From Aurelia coerulea (lineage: Eukaryota; Cnidaria; Scyphozoa; Semaeostomeae; Ulmaridae): a stretch of 64,000 nucleotides of DNA. Shown one piece after another: positions 44,201 through 54,773 of the stretch. Each line of letters opens with the position of its first letter. Positions within the stretch are counted from its first letter, which is position 1. The stretch is from assembly GCA_039566865.1 (NCBI GenBank), contig CM076960.1, forward strand, positions 6,930,001 to 6,994,000. The letters are read 5' to 3'. The position numbers and the translations under genes are program-made. The notes beneath the pieces were generated by a model, which saw nothing but the letters and a program-made list of their open reading frames with translations, did not search any database and had not been told where the DNA came from.

Positions 44201-45430
44201 CCAAGGGAAGATCATATCACAGATCTTATTATTAGACAATGCCACGAACATGTAAAACATAACGGCGTAAAGGACACGTTAACAGAATTGCGTACCAATT
44301 ATTGGATCGTACGGGGCAGACAAAAGGTTAAAAAGTTCATTGCAAAATGTTGCGTTTGTAAGAAAGTTGAAGGGAGAAGTTATACTGCTCCTCCACAGCC
44401 ACCTTTACCCAATTTTAGACTAGATATCGGACATGCGTTTACAAAGGTTGGAATTGACTTCGCAGGACCAGTTTATGTGAAAAACATGTACGGAACGGAT
44501 GCAAATATGTATAAAGCTTACATACTGCTAATCACTTGCGCTTCTAGTCGAGCTATACACTTGGAGCTTGTACCGAGTTTACACGTCGAACCGTTGATTC
44601 GTGGACTGAAACGCTTTCAGTCGCGAAGAGGAATTCCATCGTTTATAATCAGTGACAACGGTAAAACTTTCAAAGATTCGAAATTACGTGCGTTTTTACT
44701 CGACAATAGGACGATTTGGAACTTTATTGTAGAGAGAGGAGCCTGGGTCGGAGGTTTTTACGAGCGTTTAGTGCAGTCGACGAAGAGATGTTTGAAAAAG
44801 ATTTTGAAAAACGCGAAATTAACGTACGAAGAAATGTTAACCCATTTGATCGAAGTTGAAGGAGTTCTTAATTCTAGGCCCTTGACTTATGTATACGATG
44901 AGATCGGAGAAGCTTTGACACCTTCTCATCTTATTTGCGGGCGCAGATTGTTAGACAGACCAAAACTGAATCCAAATGCGCAAATTGTGGAAGTCGAAAA
45001 CAAAGCGGAATTATCGAAACGTGCAAAATATTTGCAGCAATTGTTGGAGCATTTTAGAAATCGTTTTCGGCGGGAATACTTAACAAGTCTGAGAGAGTTT
45101 CATACATCTAAATCGCCCAGCGGAAATAGAATTATTAAAGAAGGACACATCGTGACAGTTCAAGAAGATAAGAAACGTCGTCAGTTGTGGAGGCTCGGGC
45201 GAGTTGTTAAATTGAACGAAGGAAAGGATGGACTTATTCGCAGTGCTGTCGTCAGAGTTTACAGCAAAGGAAAAGTCAAAGAACTACGACGTCCAGTCAA
45301 GTTGTTGTATCCAGTGGAGGTACCAGAAGTCGAAGACACAAAGGAAGTGAAGGAACTCGCACAAGAGAAGACAACAGAACCAGGTATTAGAATGGTATAC
45401 GACGATGATGTAAGTGAGATTATTCATTGA
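41256..45430 (+). CDS. BEL protease, RT, RNase H and integrase part of gag-pol
   Basis: In order: aspartic protease (RLIFDSGSQKSYVTADL), RT (IRVVFDASAKSGGPSLND, LTGDIEKAFLNI, then SLYCDDFIGG with the YCDD box), Pao-type linker (GILWKPKVDEL, LLDPVGLISPIVVPLK), RNase H (LHGFSDASKTAYGACVY, IPRLELLAALI, FCWSDSQITLWWI), integrase HHCC (HVKHNGVKDTL, CCVC) and catalytic core (VGIDFAGP, FIISDNGKTFKDS, and E in GFYERLVQSTKR), and the C-terminal domain (RQLWRLGRVVKLNEGK). About 1390 codons without a stop. Only the upstream hAT-like insertion prevents a full polyprotein. Confidence 0.96.
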
Positions 45431-45551
45431 TTGTCTTACATTTTTTTGCTATGTTTGCTTTTGCTGAATTTGTTTTGTTCGACCGTATAGTCGTATATTT
45501 GATATTTTTCTGAAGACATTTAGCGTAAATTCGCATTTCTCGCGGGGGGAG

Positions 45552-45808
45552 TGTAAAGAAAAGAGACTGGGGCGAGACATTTTATTGACGTTTTGTTTTT
45601 TTAGAATGGGTAGATGTATCGTAGAGTCGTAGCGTAGAGAGCTTGAGAAGAGACGTGAGAGTATAGTAGAGTTGAGACGGAGAGAGAAAATTGAGAAGGT
45701 TGGCATTTCATAGGGATAAAAGCGGACGGATAAGTAAAAAGTACTTCCCGTCAAATTATCGGCTGCGAATACACTATTCGCAGTAAATTTACTATTAAAA
45801 ATACATCA
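45552..45808 (+). repeat. BEL 3' LTR
   Basis: 257 bp, next to the polypurine tract (45542-45551) and the AGACC duplication (45809-45813). Confidence 0.95.
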
Positions 45809-45813
45809 AGACC

Positions 45814-46176
45814 TTCATCAGTCAATTAATGTTCGAATAAATGTTTTACAATCTAACGTTATCAAATGCGAATGTTGTGTTGCATAAATTAAAGGAGTCT
45901 AAAATTCTAACAATGAAATAGAGAACGGAGAACGATTGATGTGACGAAATTTTATTAAACTGCTACATATGCTTGTATAGTTTATAATATGTCTTTCCGA
46001 GCTCATTAAGGCTAGAATTTAGTCCGTTTGGTTCTCTGGAGTCTAATCGTGATATCCATAAGTTTTCATAATGTTCTAATTTATCACGATCTCCCTCTAA
46101 TCTCTGCAGGATATGTACCTTTAAATCCCTATCGAAATTGCATGATTCACTCTCGTGAAAATGTTTGCCCAGTTCC

Positions 46177-46182
<6 letters not shown>
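45814..46182 (-). pseudogene. Penelope-like copy 3: end of the GIY-YIG domain
   Basis: Minus-strand ELGKHFHESESCNFDRDLKV then LEHYENLWISRLDSREPNG and LNELGKTYYKL: the C-terminal GIY-YIG part of a second Penelope family (compare copy 4). 5' truncated at the (ATT)n tract 46183-46212. The 3' end continues as 39276-39327 on the other side of the BEL element. Confidence 0.85.

Positions 46183-46212
<30 letters not shown>
46183..46212. repeat. (ATT)n between Penelope copies 3 and 4
   Basis: About ten ATT units at the junction of a truncated 5' end and the next copy's 3' end. Confidence 0.95.
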
Positions 46213-46214
<2 letters not shown>

Positions 46215-46772
46215 GCAAGGAAAACAAGATATTTTCATGAAAATTTTCGATCTTTCGTAGATCTTCTTCAGTCATAATTAAGCGTTCTATAAATAACTAA
46301 AACGTTAAGTAGCTGTTGGAGAATGTTGCGTTCTATGAACTATCGAATTAAGAGTTCGCTAAACTGTAAAGTTCGATTAATGTGGCGAAACAGATAAAGT
46401 AAATACAAATTATGATCAGGTTTTAGGAAAAAGCTTGTAATATGTCCTTCCGAATTCATTCATGGTATTGTTCAGACCACGAGGTTCTCTCGTGTCGAGC
46501 CTAGTCATCCAGACATTTTCATAACATTCCAGAGTGTTATGATCACCCTCTACATTTTGCAAGATGTGTACAGTTAAGTCTCTGTCGAAATCACAATCGT
46601 GGCTTTCGAAAAAGTGTCTTCCCAGTTCTGTGGCGTCCGGATCATGCTTTGCATCGCTTCTATGCTTGTTGAATCTTTGACTCAATGTTGTCGATGTGTA
46701 GCCTACGTATAACTGTTTGTGTTTTCTGCACTCGGCGGCATAAATAACATTTTTTGTGGAACAATTCCCTCC
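46213..46772 (-). pseudogene. Penelope-like copy 4: GIY-YIG domain, 3' UTR and hammerhead-like motif
   Basis: Minus-strand NVIYAAECRKHKQLYVGYTS then LSQRFNKHRSDAKHDPDATE form the GIY-YIG start, and ELGRHFFESHDC, ECYENVWMTRLDTREPRGLN follow (ORF to 46416). The 3' UTR ends with CTGAAGAAGATCTACGAAAG-type sequence (46244-46271 inverted) and abuts (ATT)n. The upstream side ends at an inverted junction near 46772. Confidence 0.88.
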
Positions 46773-46812
46773 TTTTTCCTAAAACCTGATTATAATTTGT
46801 ATTTACTTTATC
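46773..46812 (+). repeat. Start of inverted Penelope tail (copy 5)
   Basis: TTTTTCCTAAAACCTGAT... is the reverse complement of 46398-46440, so copy 5 runs on the plus strand, tail-to-tail with copy 4. It is split by the LINE at 46813-48711 and resumes at 48712. Confidence 0.75.
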
Positions 46813-46813
46813 T

Positions 46814-48595
46814 ATGCTTGAAAATAACAACTTAATATCAAATGATAAGGAAGTTGCTGAGGTGTTTAATAACTACTTTGCGAATATTACTGATGCATTG
46901 GGTATTAAGGAAATCACAGAGAATATTTCCTCTGTGTCTGGACTAGTTGATCCAATACATATTGCTATTAAAAAATTTAGTTTGCATCCAAGCATTATAA
47001 GAATTCAGTCCAATATGAAATATACTGAAAGATTTAGTTTCAGTGAGGTATCCATTCAACAGGTTGCTTTACAACTGGCACGGTTAGATCCAAAGAAATC
47101 TTCGCCTGTAGGTGCAATCCCGGCTAAAATTTTAAAAGAGTACCCAGATATATTTGCGCAACATCTATGTAACCTCTTCAATCAAAGTGTTGCTCATAGC
47201 ACCTTTCCATTGGAGCTAAAAGCCGGGGAGATAACATCACTCTTTAAAAAGGATGACGCTTCTCTGAAGAAAAATTTCAGGCCGATCACTGTTCTCCCTG
47301 CAGTATCTAAGGTATTTGAGCGACTGATGCACTCCCAATTAATGGAATTTGCAGGCTCATTTCTCTCCATATTGCTATGCGGTTTTCGAAGAGGATTCTC
47401 TACACAAAATGCGCTTTTGCGTTTTCTAGAAAAAGTCAAAATGGGATTAGACAACAAAAAATTTGCGGGTGCAATTTTAATGGATCTGTCAAAAGCCTTT
47501 GATTGTTTGAATCATGAACTGCTGATAGCCAAACTCAATGCATATGGCTTAGACAGATCTGCACTTGAATTTATTTATAGTTATCTTTCAGCGAGGAAAC
47601 AGCGTGTAAAGGTAAATGGCTCTTTCAGCAATTGGCGCGATACAAATCTCGGTGTTCCACAAGGTTCCGTTTTGGGACCACTTTTATTTAACATATATAT
47701 AAATGACATGCTCTATCTGATGGATGATGCCGAAATTTGTAATTACGCTGATGATACCACTATTTACGTTGTGAGTGATAAGATAGATCATGTTGTGCGA
47801 AGATTGGAAGATGGCGTTGCAGCCATCTTAAACTGGTTTCCTAATAACTATATGAAACTTAACGAAGAAAAATGCCATGTAATGATGTTTGGTGGAATAC
47901 ATGACGATATACATGTGAAAATTGGTACTTCTATGATCAAAGAGACCAAGGAGCAAATGCTCTTAGGAATCAACATAGACAATAAACTAACGTTTAAGTC
48001 CCACGTTGAAACGCTCTGTAAGAAGGCTGCCCAAAAACTACATGCTCTGGCTAGAATTGCGAATTACATGGAGACTGAACAACTTGCGTCACTGATGAAT
48101 GCGTTCATCATGTCACATTTTAGTTATTGCCCATTGGTATGGATGTTTCATGATAGAAACCTAAATAAAAAAATCAATAAGATACAAGAAAGGGCTTTAC
48201 GCATTGTATATAAAGATAATCACTCAGATTTTGAAACTCTACTCGTGAATCAAAACTCGGCATCTGTCCATCAGAGAAATCTGCGGTTACTTCTAACTGA
48301 AAGATATAAAACAAAATCAGGAAACGCCCCTAGCTTTATGAATGAGATTTTCATAGAAAAAGTGCCTTCGTATGAGCTGAGGGATGGCGGAAACATATGT
48401 TTACCAAAAGTTAAAACAATGAGGTTTGGAACAGAAACTGTGCGGTTCCTCGGGCAGAAGCTCTGGAGGACACTACCTGCCGACATAAAGGAATCTGAAT
48501 CTCTTTCAATGTTTAAAAGAAGAATTAAAACGTACACGGTTAGCTGTGACTGCAGACTATGCAAGCGTTATGTAGAAAACTTAGGGTATATTTAA
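46814..48595 (+). CDS. CR1-group LINE reverse transcriptase, intact ORF
   Basis: 593 residues without a stop, from an ATG inside the linker region, so 5' truncated (the endonuclease is missing). Motifs: VFNNYFANI, DPKKSSPVGAIPAKILKE, GEITSLFKKDD, NFRPITVLPAVSKVFER, AILMDLSKAFDCLNHELL, LGVPQGSVLGPLLFNIYIND, CNYADDTTIY (catalytic), HFSYCPLVWMF and a Cys-rich end CDCRLCKRYVENLGYI. The 3' UTR carries TTAGCACCTTTGTGCTA (hairpin) and an A-rich tail to about 48711. Same lineage as the copies at 23.0 and 55.7 kb but much less decayed. It sits within an inverted Penelope tail (TTTATCT / AAATCT junctions). Confidence 0.93.
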   Translation: MLENNNLISNDKEVAEVFNNYFANITDALGIKEITENISSVSGLVDPIHIAIKKFSLHPSIIRIQSNMKYTERFSFSEVSIQQVALQLARLDPKKSSPVGAIPAKILKEYPDIFAQHLCNLFNQSVAHSTFPLELKAGEITSLFKKDDASLKKNFRPITVLPAVSKVFERLMHSQLMEFAGSFLSILLCGFRRGFSTQNALLRFLEKVKMGLDNKKFAGAILMDLSKAFDCLNHELLIAKLNAYGLDRSALEFIYSYLSARKQRVKVNGSFSNWRDTNLGVPQGSVLGPLLFNIYINDMLYLMDDAEICNYADDTTIYVVSDKIDHVVRRLEDGVAAILNWFPNNYMKLNEEKCHVMMFGGIHDDIHVKIGTSMIKETKEQMLLGINIDNKLTFKSHVETLCKKAAQKLHALARIANYMETEQLASLMNAFIMSHFSYCPLVWMFHDRNLNKKINKIQERALRIVYKDNHSDFETLLVNQNSASVHQRNLRLLLTERYKTKSGNAPSFMNEIFIEKVPSYELRDGGNICLPKVKTMRFGTETVRFLGQKLWRTLPADIKESESLSMFKRRIKTYTVSCDCRLCKRYVENLGYI

Positions 48596-48711
48596 TTTCT
48601 TTTTGTATTTTTTGTTTTTAATTGTAGTTGGCCTAAATTAGCACCTTTGTGCTATTGTATATTGTAAATAGCCAACGTTAAATAAATTGAATAAAAAAAA
48701 AAAAATAAAAA

Positions 48712-48900
48712 ATAAATCTGTTTCGCCACATTAATCGAACTTTACAGTTTAGCGAACTCTTAATTCGATAGTTCATAGAACGCAACATTCTCCAACAGCT
48801 ACTTAACGTTTTAGTTATTTATAGAACGCTTAATTATGACTGAAGAAGATCTACGAAAGATCGAAAATTTTCATGAAAATATCTTGTTTTCCTTGCGTGT
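48712..48900 (+). repeat. Inverted Penelope tail (copy 5, rest)
   Basis: Reverse complement of 46225-46400 over about 175 bp (CTGTTTCGCCACATTAATCG ... GAAAATATCTTGTTTTCC). Carries the hammerhead-like motif on the plus strand at 48840-48867. An (ATT)n tract follows at 48944. Confidence 0.9.
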
Positions 48901-48942
48901 TATCAACTAGCAAACAAGACGTATCAATCTTTACTTTTACAA

Positions 48943-49071
<129 letters not shown>

Positions 49072-49587
49072 ATTGAACTAAACCACCATAAACAATTAAC
49101 AGAAATAAAATGAATAAAAACACAACTGTTAAAATCTTGAACGTTTCGATTAAAAATCTTCGTCAGCACTACTTTCTAAAGGACAACCGAGAATTTATAC
49201 TACGTGATAAACAAGGCAAGGTAAAACTAAAGATAAAGTAAAATTACATTTTTACTACAAAGAACCCTATTCCCAGGAAACATGACTACCCCCGAAATTA
49301 AAACCAAGTGGGAATGAAAATCACGTTTTGTTCCAAACTGTTTTTTAGCGTAAACAAGAAAATGAAATGGTTGGCACATTAGCAAATGTTCACCCTGGAG
49401 GATCAAAATGTCATAATATTCCAGAAATCCGTTTGTAAGTTCCGTACTGCTATCTCATATTCTTCTAACAACGTCTGAATTAAAGTATGCTCTGCATTGT
49501 GCAAGATTTCACTCCATTTCTTCGAAAATTCTTCAGAAGTAATTCCTATCTGTGCAGATATTATTATTATATTTCCTATCTGTGCAG
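49072..49587 (-). pseudogene. Penelope-like copy 6: 3' end, weak coding traces
   Basis: 49085-49130 matches the copy 1 terminus (TAAACCACCAT, AACACAACTGTTAA), and 49141-49166 holds a hammerhead-like motif (CTGACGAAGATTTTTAATCG then AAACGT). Further up, minus-strand frames give AEHTLIQTLLEEYEIAVRN-like sequence (about 49400-49500) that I cannot place. Truncated at the (ATT)n tract; TTCCTATCTGTGCAGA is repeated at 49540 and 49572. Confidence 0.55.
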
Positions 49588-49588
49588 A

Positions 49589-49656
<68 letters not shown>
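49588..49656. repeat. (ATT)n at the 3' end of Dong-like copy B
   Basis: About 23 ATT units between Penelope copy 6 and the minus-strand Dong-like LINE. Confidence 0.97.
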
Positions 49657-50562
49657 GCTGCTTTTACACGGTATTGATCTAACAACCGGCCAATTGTCTG
49701 AATTATGTCTCTCATCGAACCACTCCCCGTGGTCTAGGATGGAAAGCATTTCTGTCCTTCTTCTTATTACTGTCCTTCTGTGCAGTACTCCTTTGTTCTT
49801 TACTTTGTATCGAGGACCTTCCGGATAATGCGCGCTGTTCCAAGAAGACATGTTTTTTGAAGAGCGTCAACCCCCAGGTGCAGGCCTACCTTGTCAAGGT
49901 TTTTTCTTAAATCATTTGTCACAGTTCCCAAAGCCCCTATGACGATTGGTAAGATCATGACTTTATCTACTTCTTTGTTCCAACATTTCAGAATTTCGTA
50001 TTTCAAGTCGTTGTAGTATTCTATCTTTTCTTGCTCTTTTTTCTTGATTCTGGTGTCAAACGGGCATGCAACATCAATTACGAGGCACAACTTCTGTTTC
50101 TTATCTAGGACCACAATATCTGGCTTGTTATGCTCTATTCTCTTTTCAGTTTGTATAGAAAAATCCCATAACAGCTTAACTTCATCGTTTTCAAGAACTT
50201 TCATCTTTGTTTCCACAAAATGCTCATAGTATTTCTCCGTGCATGCAAAACCAAATTTCTTGCAATAGTTCCAATGGATTATTGCGGCAATCTTATCATG
50301 TCTGCACTTCTTGTAATCATTTTGAGCTAACTTTGAGCATTCAGATACAATATGTGCTACAGTCTCGTCTCGTTCATCGCACATTCTGCATTTGGCTGAA
50401 CAATCTTGTTTATCTATCATTTTCTTGATCCAGTTTACCCGTAATGCCTGCTCCTGTGCTGCTAGTATTAATCCTTCTGTCTCTTTCTTTAATACCCCTT
50501 TCTGTAACCACAGCCAGCTATCCTTGTCGTCCCTAACCTCTTTTGTTTCTTCAGCCAGATTA
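49657..50562 (-). pseudogene. R2/R4/Dong-type LINE, 3' part (copy B)
   Basis: From about 50560 down: DDKDSWLWLQKGVLKKETEG, LAAQEQALRVNWIKK, the CCHC finger CRMC-X8-H-X4-C (ERDETVAHIVSEC), then a restriction-like endonuclease: KPDIVVLDKKQKLCLVIDVA with the PD...D core, CPFDTRIKKKEQEK, LPIVIGALGTVTNDL and LLGTARIIRKVL. The main open frame is 49800-50420. RT is missing, so 5' truncated. It is embedded in (ATT)n on both sides. Dong elements are known to insert into TAA repeats; the family match is by motif order. Confidence 0.86.
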
Positions 50563-50589
50563 TTATGATTATTATTTGATTATTATATT

Positions 50590-50611
50590 ATTATTTGATT
50601 ATTATGATTTG

Positions 50612-50673
<62 letters not shown>

Positions 50674-50720
50674 CATTATTATCATCATTATCATTATTAT
50701 CATTTTTATCATAATTATTA
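50590..50720. repeat. (ATT)n microsatellite with imperfect edges
   Basis: Long ATT run, with ATTATC/ATTATG variants at its edges, at the 5' side of Dong-like copy B and the 5' side of the next plus-strand fragment. Confidence 0.96.
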
Positions 50721-50723
50721 TTA

Positions 50724-51080
50724 TTGTTGATCATCTTTAATCGGACACTGTATATCATAGAACTTACTGTGGGATTTGAATCGAACTCGAATGAGAATGC
50801 TTTACAGAAAAAGCACAAATATTCAGAACTCGTCGAAACTCTTTCTCAAAAATACGATGCTGTTAGATTTGGCAATGTATCCATGGGTTCTTTGGGAATG
50901 TTTGAAACCAGTTGTGATATTGTTTTCAATGTTGAACAAACTCAGAACGATCCAGGGCTCAAAGGATTATGTGCTAAAAAGTACAACAAACATTACGATT
51001 CGTTGCACGTATTACATATTTTGTATGCGAAACAAGCCATGGAATAACCCAGCTCATCTCGAACTCTGAAGAATTATAGA
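50724..51080 (+). pseudogene. LINE C-terminal fragment with a restriction-like endonuclease segment
   Basis: The frame to 51047 reads YIIELTVGFESNSNENALQKK then HKYSELVETLSQKY, VRFGNVSMGSLGMFE and a C-terminal helix ending QAME. The E-L-T-V-G-F-E...K-KY pattern is typical of the C-terminal nuclease segment of a different R2-like LINE lineage. The fragment starts immediately after the (ATT)n tract, i.e. truncated there. Family assignment is from memory of the pattern. Confidence 0.6.
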
Positions 51081-51479
51081 ATCTTAACTAAACTCCTGAG
51101 TGCTAGCAATCATATTTTTGGTGTTGAAAAAGAGAGAAGAATGACCGGCTCTTTTATACTTAATTTGTGAATTGTAAATTTTACTGTATCTTTTACTAAG
51201 AAATATTTTTAAACCAGTATAAATGTATAGATTTTGATTTTCAAAATGAAAGAAGTTCCCATCATTAATATCTTTATAGTAGGCGTTAAAAGTTGTAGCT
51301 AAATTGCAGCTAATTGATGCCTACTAAAACAAGAATAAAATTTTTATCAAGTACAAAGTAAAATGGCTCTAATTAATATGTTAAGCTGCAATTAGATCAA
51401 CAATACACGATATCTATGGTATATATTTATATAAGATACAAATCAAATAAATGAAACTGTGCTACGAACATTTTGCACA
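51081..51479. other. Unassigned AT-rich sequence
   Basis: Probably 3' UTR of the preceding fragment; no motif seen. Confidence 0.4.
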
Positions 51480-52095
51480 ATCTGCAGTTGCATTCATTGC
51501 CCTTCCACTCCTTTTGCGTTTTAAATATGGGAATATTCCATGACTGTTTAATTTAATGTAATTAGAAAGTTCATGCCACAGTTTTTCATCCCAAGAAAGC
51601 AGTAGTCTCTATCACAAACCGATCTTATCGGGGCCTTGGGCATTTGTAAAAGACTTTCGTATCGTAGATAATAAGGGGGGAATTCTTCCTAACGAAAATC
51701 TCAGTCATAAAGCTTGGGGTAATACTCAAATTGGTTTTGTAGAACTCTATCACCAACAACTACAGATTCCGTTTTAGACAGATACAGAATTATCTCTCGT
51801 CAAAAGTGCATCAATAGTCGGAAAACTTGTCCTTATATGCGATGCTCAGTGCCTTTTTGTGAATGTGGTTTATCTTGGTGACCACCCATACTAAGGGGCA
51901 GTAGCTGCACTTGGATAAGATAAAAGATCCGCATGATGTGCTTGAGTTTTTCTGTGACAATTAAATAGAAGAAACGTGAAAGAGCAAGAATCTGTTGATT
52001 TGCTTTCTTGTATAACGATTGTACGTGTGTCTATAAAGAAAATTTTATGTCCAAAGTGACACCTAGTAATTTTTCCTCTGTACTCTCTAAGTTAA
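51480..52095 (-). pseudogene. Decayed CR1-group LINE C-terminus
   Basis: Reading the minus strand in broken frames gives CSYCPLVWV, INHIHKKALSIAYKDK (about 51830-51915), LWHELSNYIK-like sequence, and KEWKGNECNCRLCKMF (about 51480-51530). This matches the end of the intact LINE at 46814-48595 (HFSYCPLVWM, ERALRIVYKDN, CDCRLCKRY). Many indels and stops. Confidence 0.7.
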
Positions 52096-52099
52096 CCAT

Positions 52100-52261
52100 A
52101 GTAGATTAATTCAAGTGTTGAAAAAGTACGAGGTGCCTCCAGAGGAAATCAGGCTAATATCAAATCTATACTGGTCTCAAACTGCACAAATGAGAGGTAA
52201 ATCAGAAGACTCACGCAGCTTTAAGATTGAGAAAGGTGTACGGCAAGGTTGTGTTCTGTCA
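52100..52261 (+). pseudogene. RTE/L1-like RT, part 1
   Basis: KKYEVPPEEIRLISNLYWSQ, then FKIEKGVRQGCVLS: RT fingers and the motif before the catalytic box, as in RTE/L1-type LINEs. 5' truncated; interrupted at 52261 between GCVLS and PVLF by the 2.5-kb TIR element. Continues at 54774. Confidence 0.85.
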
Positions 52262-54765
52262 CAACACAGCGAAGAAATGCAAAACGAGGCTAGGAACGAA
52301 CCTTCCGCAAAAGAAAATTAATGGCGGACCGGTTTAAAGCCGGCGGATGCCAGTCTCTGGTTTTAGCACCCGATCACCGTGTTGGCGCCAAAATATGCGC
52401 CCGATTCAAATCAAAACAGTCTCATGGGAGGTTGGTGAAGCTGCCAGAGCAGAAGATCTCCAAATATTTATCAAAGAAGCTTCAGGAAATGCATCAGTTG
52501 CTGTTACCAAAGAGGTGCAATTTTGTCCAATAACAGCGATTTATTCAAAGTGAAATAAAAGGAAAACTGGTCCTGGCCCTACGATCTAACTTGGTGGAAC
52601 AAAACTGCAGGATACAACAAACATGGTGGACAAGGTAGGATATCTGGGAAAATTTGCAAACTATTTGTAAATTCCTGTTACTTTGCTCAAGTCACAATAT
52701 CTCTATTTTCCCGTAACAGTACCACTCCCTCATAAAATTGGCATTTCTCCATCAGTTTATGGAATTAAAGGCTGAGAATAGTTCGAGAAAACAGTGGAGA
52801 GACCCTTAATTTGATTTTTGTTTCTGGATTGAATATTTTCCCTCCCGTTTAAAATATTCATGGAAAAGTAGCAGATAAACATTTTTATGTCTGAAATTGC
52901 AGCCCCTCAACTGACCTCAAGGAAATTGTTGTAAAAACAAATCCACTCCTGGCCCTACGAAGAAACTTCGTAATTTTGAAATTAACATGTTGGTTAACAT
53001 GGCAGTGTACTGCGATTATCTAGGAAAATTTGCAAAATGTGTTATTTTCGTTTTTGAAAAATTTCATTTCTGACGGTAATTTCTCTTATAAACAATGGCC
53101 TATGGGCCTAGGCACTGCTGTGTTTTGAACAGATGCAAGTAGGCTTGTTTATGTCATCTTCAAATAAATTAAGAACAAGATGAAAGGGTGGAAACTGATT
53201 ATCACTTCACACTTCACATATTATGAATGAAAATAAAGTTGACTGCTAATTTTAAACAATTGTTTAACAAAAAGAAGTATTTTAATCAAAACATTGACCC
53301 AATTGTTGTTCTTGGTTGGGCTTAACACAGCTGCAAACTTAAACTATTATATGCAGTACTTGTTCTTAAATTTTTCTTGTTTTCCTGTGCATTGAACAAA
53401 ATTTATTTGAGAAGTAGAGGAAGAGGATGGCAAATAAATAATCATTTTATTTGATATATTTGCATACATATATTTTACTCTGTAGAATTTCCTTTATTTT
53501 GCATTATTTTTCATGAATGCATATTTGAAATGAGAAAGGAAGATCCTGCATCCCTCTCTTGAGCACACCCTCCCTTGTTAAAAGAAATGTCAGTACAGGA
53601 TTTGGAAATCAGTCATGAAAGCATTTTTAGTGCTCAGCAGTTTTTAGAAAGAACTAGGATTTCCAGTTGCACGATGATATCCCCATGTAAAATTTTGGGG
53701 GACTTACATCTTCAACTGTGTATCTTCAATGTGGTTCGTATCTTTGATTTACAGACAACAACTGTGACCTGCTGCATTCTGTTGCCTGTGATTGCTGATT
53801 AAAGTTGCTGTTTTGAGAACAGATTCTGGGAGAAGATTGTGTGCAGCTTATTCCCTTTGAATGGATGTTCTAGATTTCAGCAGTAAAACAATCTAAAATC
53901 ATCACATTTTTCTCAGACTATTTTCTCTTTGTAAAAGTCACAACCTATTAGCTTTAATTAATTACCAACAAACATTTATCAAAGTAGAGGTAGAGAGACA
54001 AGGAAGTATTTCTTTGAGAAAGGCAGCTTGTTATTTACACACTATTAGTGTAGAAAAGTGATACTTTGTGACTGTATTTTCTTGAATGAGCACTCTCCCT
54101 TTGCATGGCTGCCTTGTCCCCAGAAGTAAGGGGTATATGCTCCCCAGGGGGTCTACTCTGGTATATTTAGGATAGGGGTACTCAAGTTACTTTTTGGGTC
54201 TAATATTTTGGCAAAGGTTATTTTTGGGTTACAGTAGTCATTTGGAAAATTTTGTTTTGGGTCAATTTTTATGCCGGAGATTATTGTTTTGCATTGATTT
54301 ATTGTTCCCCAGCCTTGAGCACCCATATTCTACTCATAGCACAGCAGCAAAAATTAAGAGCAGCAAGAATATCTTTGAATCTGAACTGAAGGGAGGGAAA
54401 GCGGACGTGCTCGCATAAACATGTTTCGTGTTCCTTCATTATTATCGTCGATGAAATTGCGAAGTGTGTGCATTGAGAGGGGATTGAGAGGCCTGAAAAA
54501 AGTGCTTTGCTCAGTTCAGTTTCATTGCTTTGCAGTTATTTCTTCTTTGCTTGGACTAACAAGTAACTAAATTTGCATGTGGCCTCCAGGACGTCCTTCC
54601 AACTCAATCCAGCCTTTCACTATCTCATGAAAGAAGCACATCCATCCAGTATCAAAGCGCGTGTTGCGTTGTCCGCTTTAGGCCGTACCTTTCCGGTTTT
54701 GAAAGCCGAAGCTGGACGGTCAGCCATTACGGCCTCGTTTTCGTTTTGCATTTTTTCGCTGTGTT
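52262..54765. mobile_element. 2.5-kb DNA element with 8-bp target duplication
   Basis: TTCTGTCA flanks it (52254-52261 and 54766-54773), and the host RT frame is restored on removal (GTT CTG TCA CCA GTA). Ends: CAACACAGCGAAGAAATGCA and, inverted, TGCATTTTTTCGCTGTGTT, with imperfect matching further in (AAACGAGGC). The 8-bp duplication fits hAT or P-type elements. The inside has no long ORF. 54130-54300 contains a TATGCTCCCCAGGGGGTCTA...TTTTTGGGT repeat like the G-run MITE at 24.3 kb. Confidence 0.82.
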
Positions 54766-54773
54766 TTCTGTCA

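Larger units (their letters stand above)
39328..45808 (+). mobile_element. BEL/Pao LTR retrotransposon
   Basis: LTRs 39328-39582 (255 bp) and 45552-45808 (257 bp) begin TGTAAAG and end ACATCA. The target duplication AGACC lies at 39323-39327 and 45809-45813. A putative primer-binding site TGGTGCCGTGCAACCCGG follows the 5' LTR directly, and a polypurine tract GCGGGGGGAG precedes the 3' LTR. I count about five substitutions and two indels between the LTRs (roughly 2-3%), so the insertion is young. It landed inside the 3' end of a Penelope copy, splitting its hammerhead-like motif. Confidence 0.96.
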
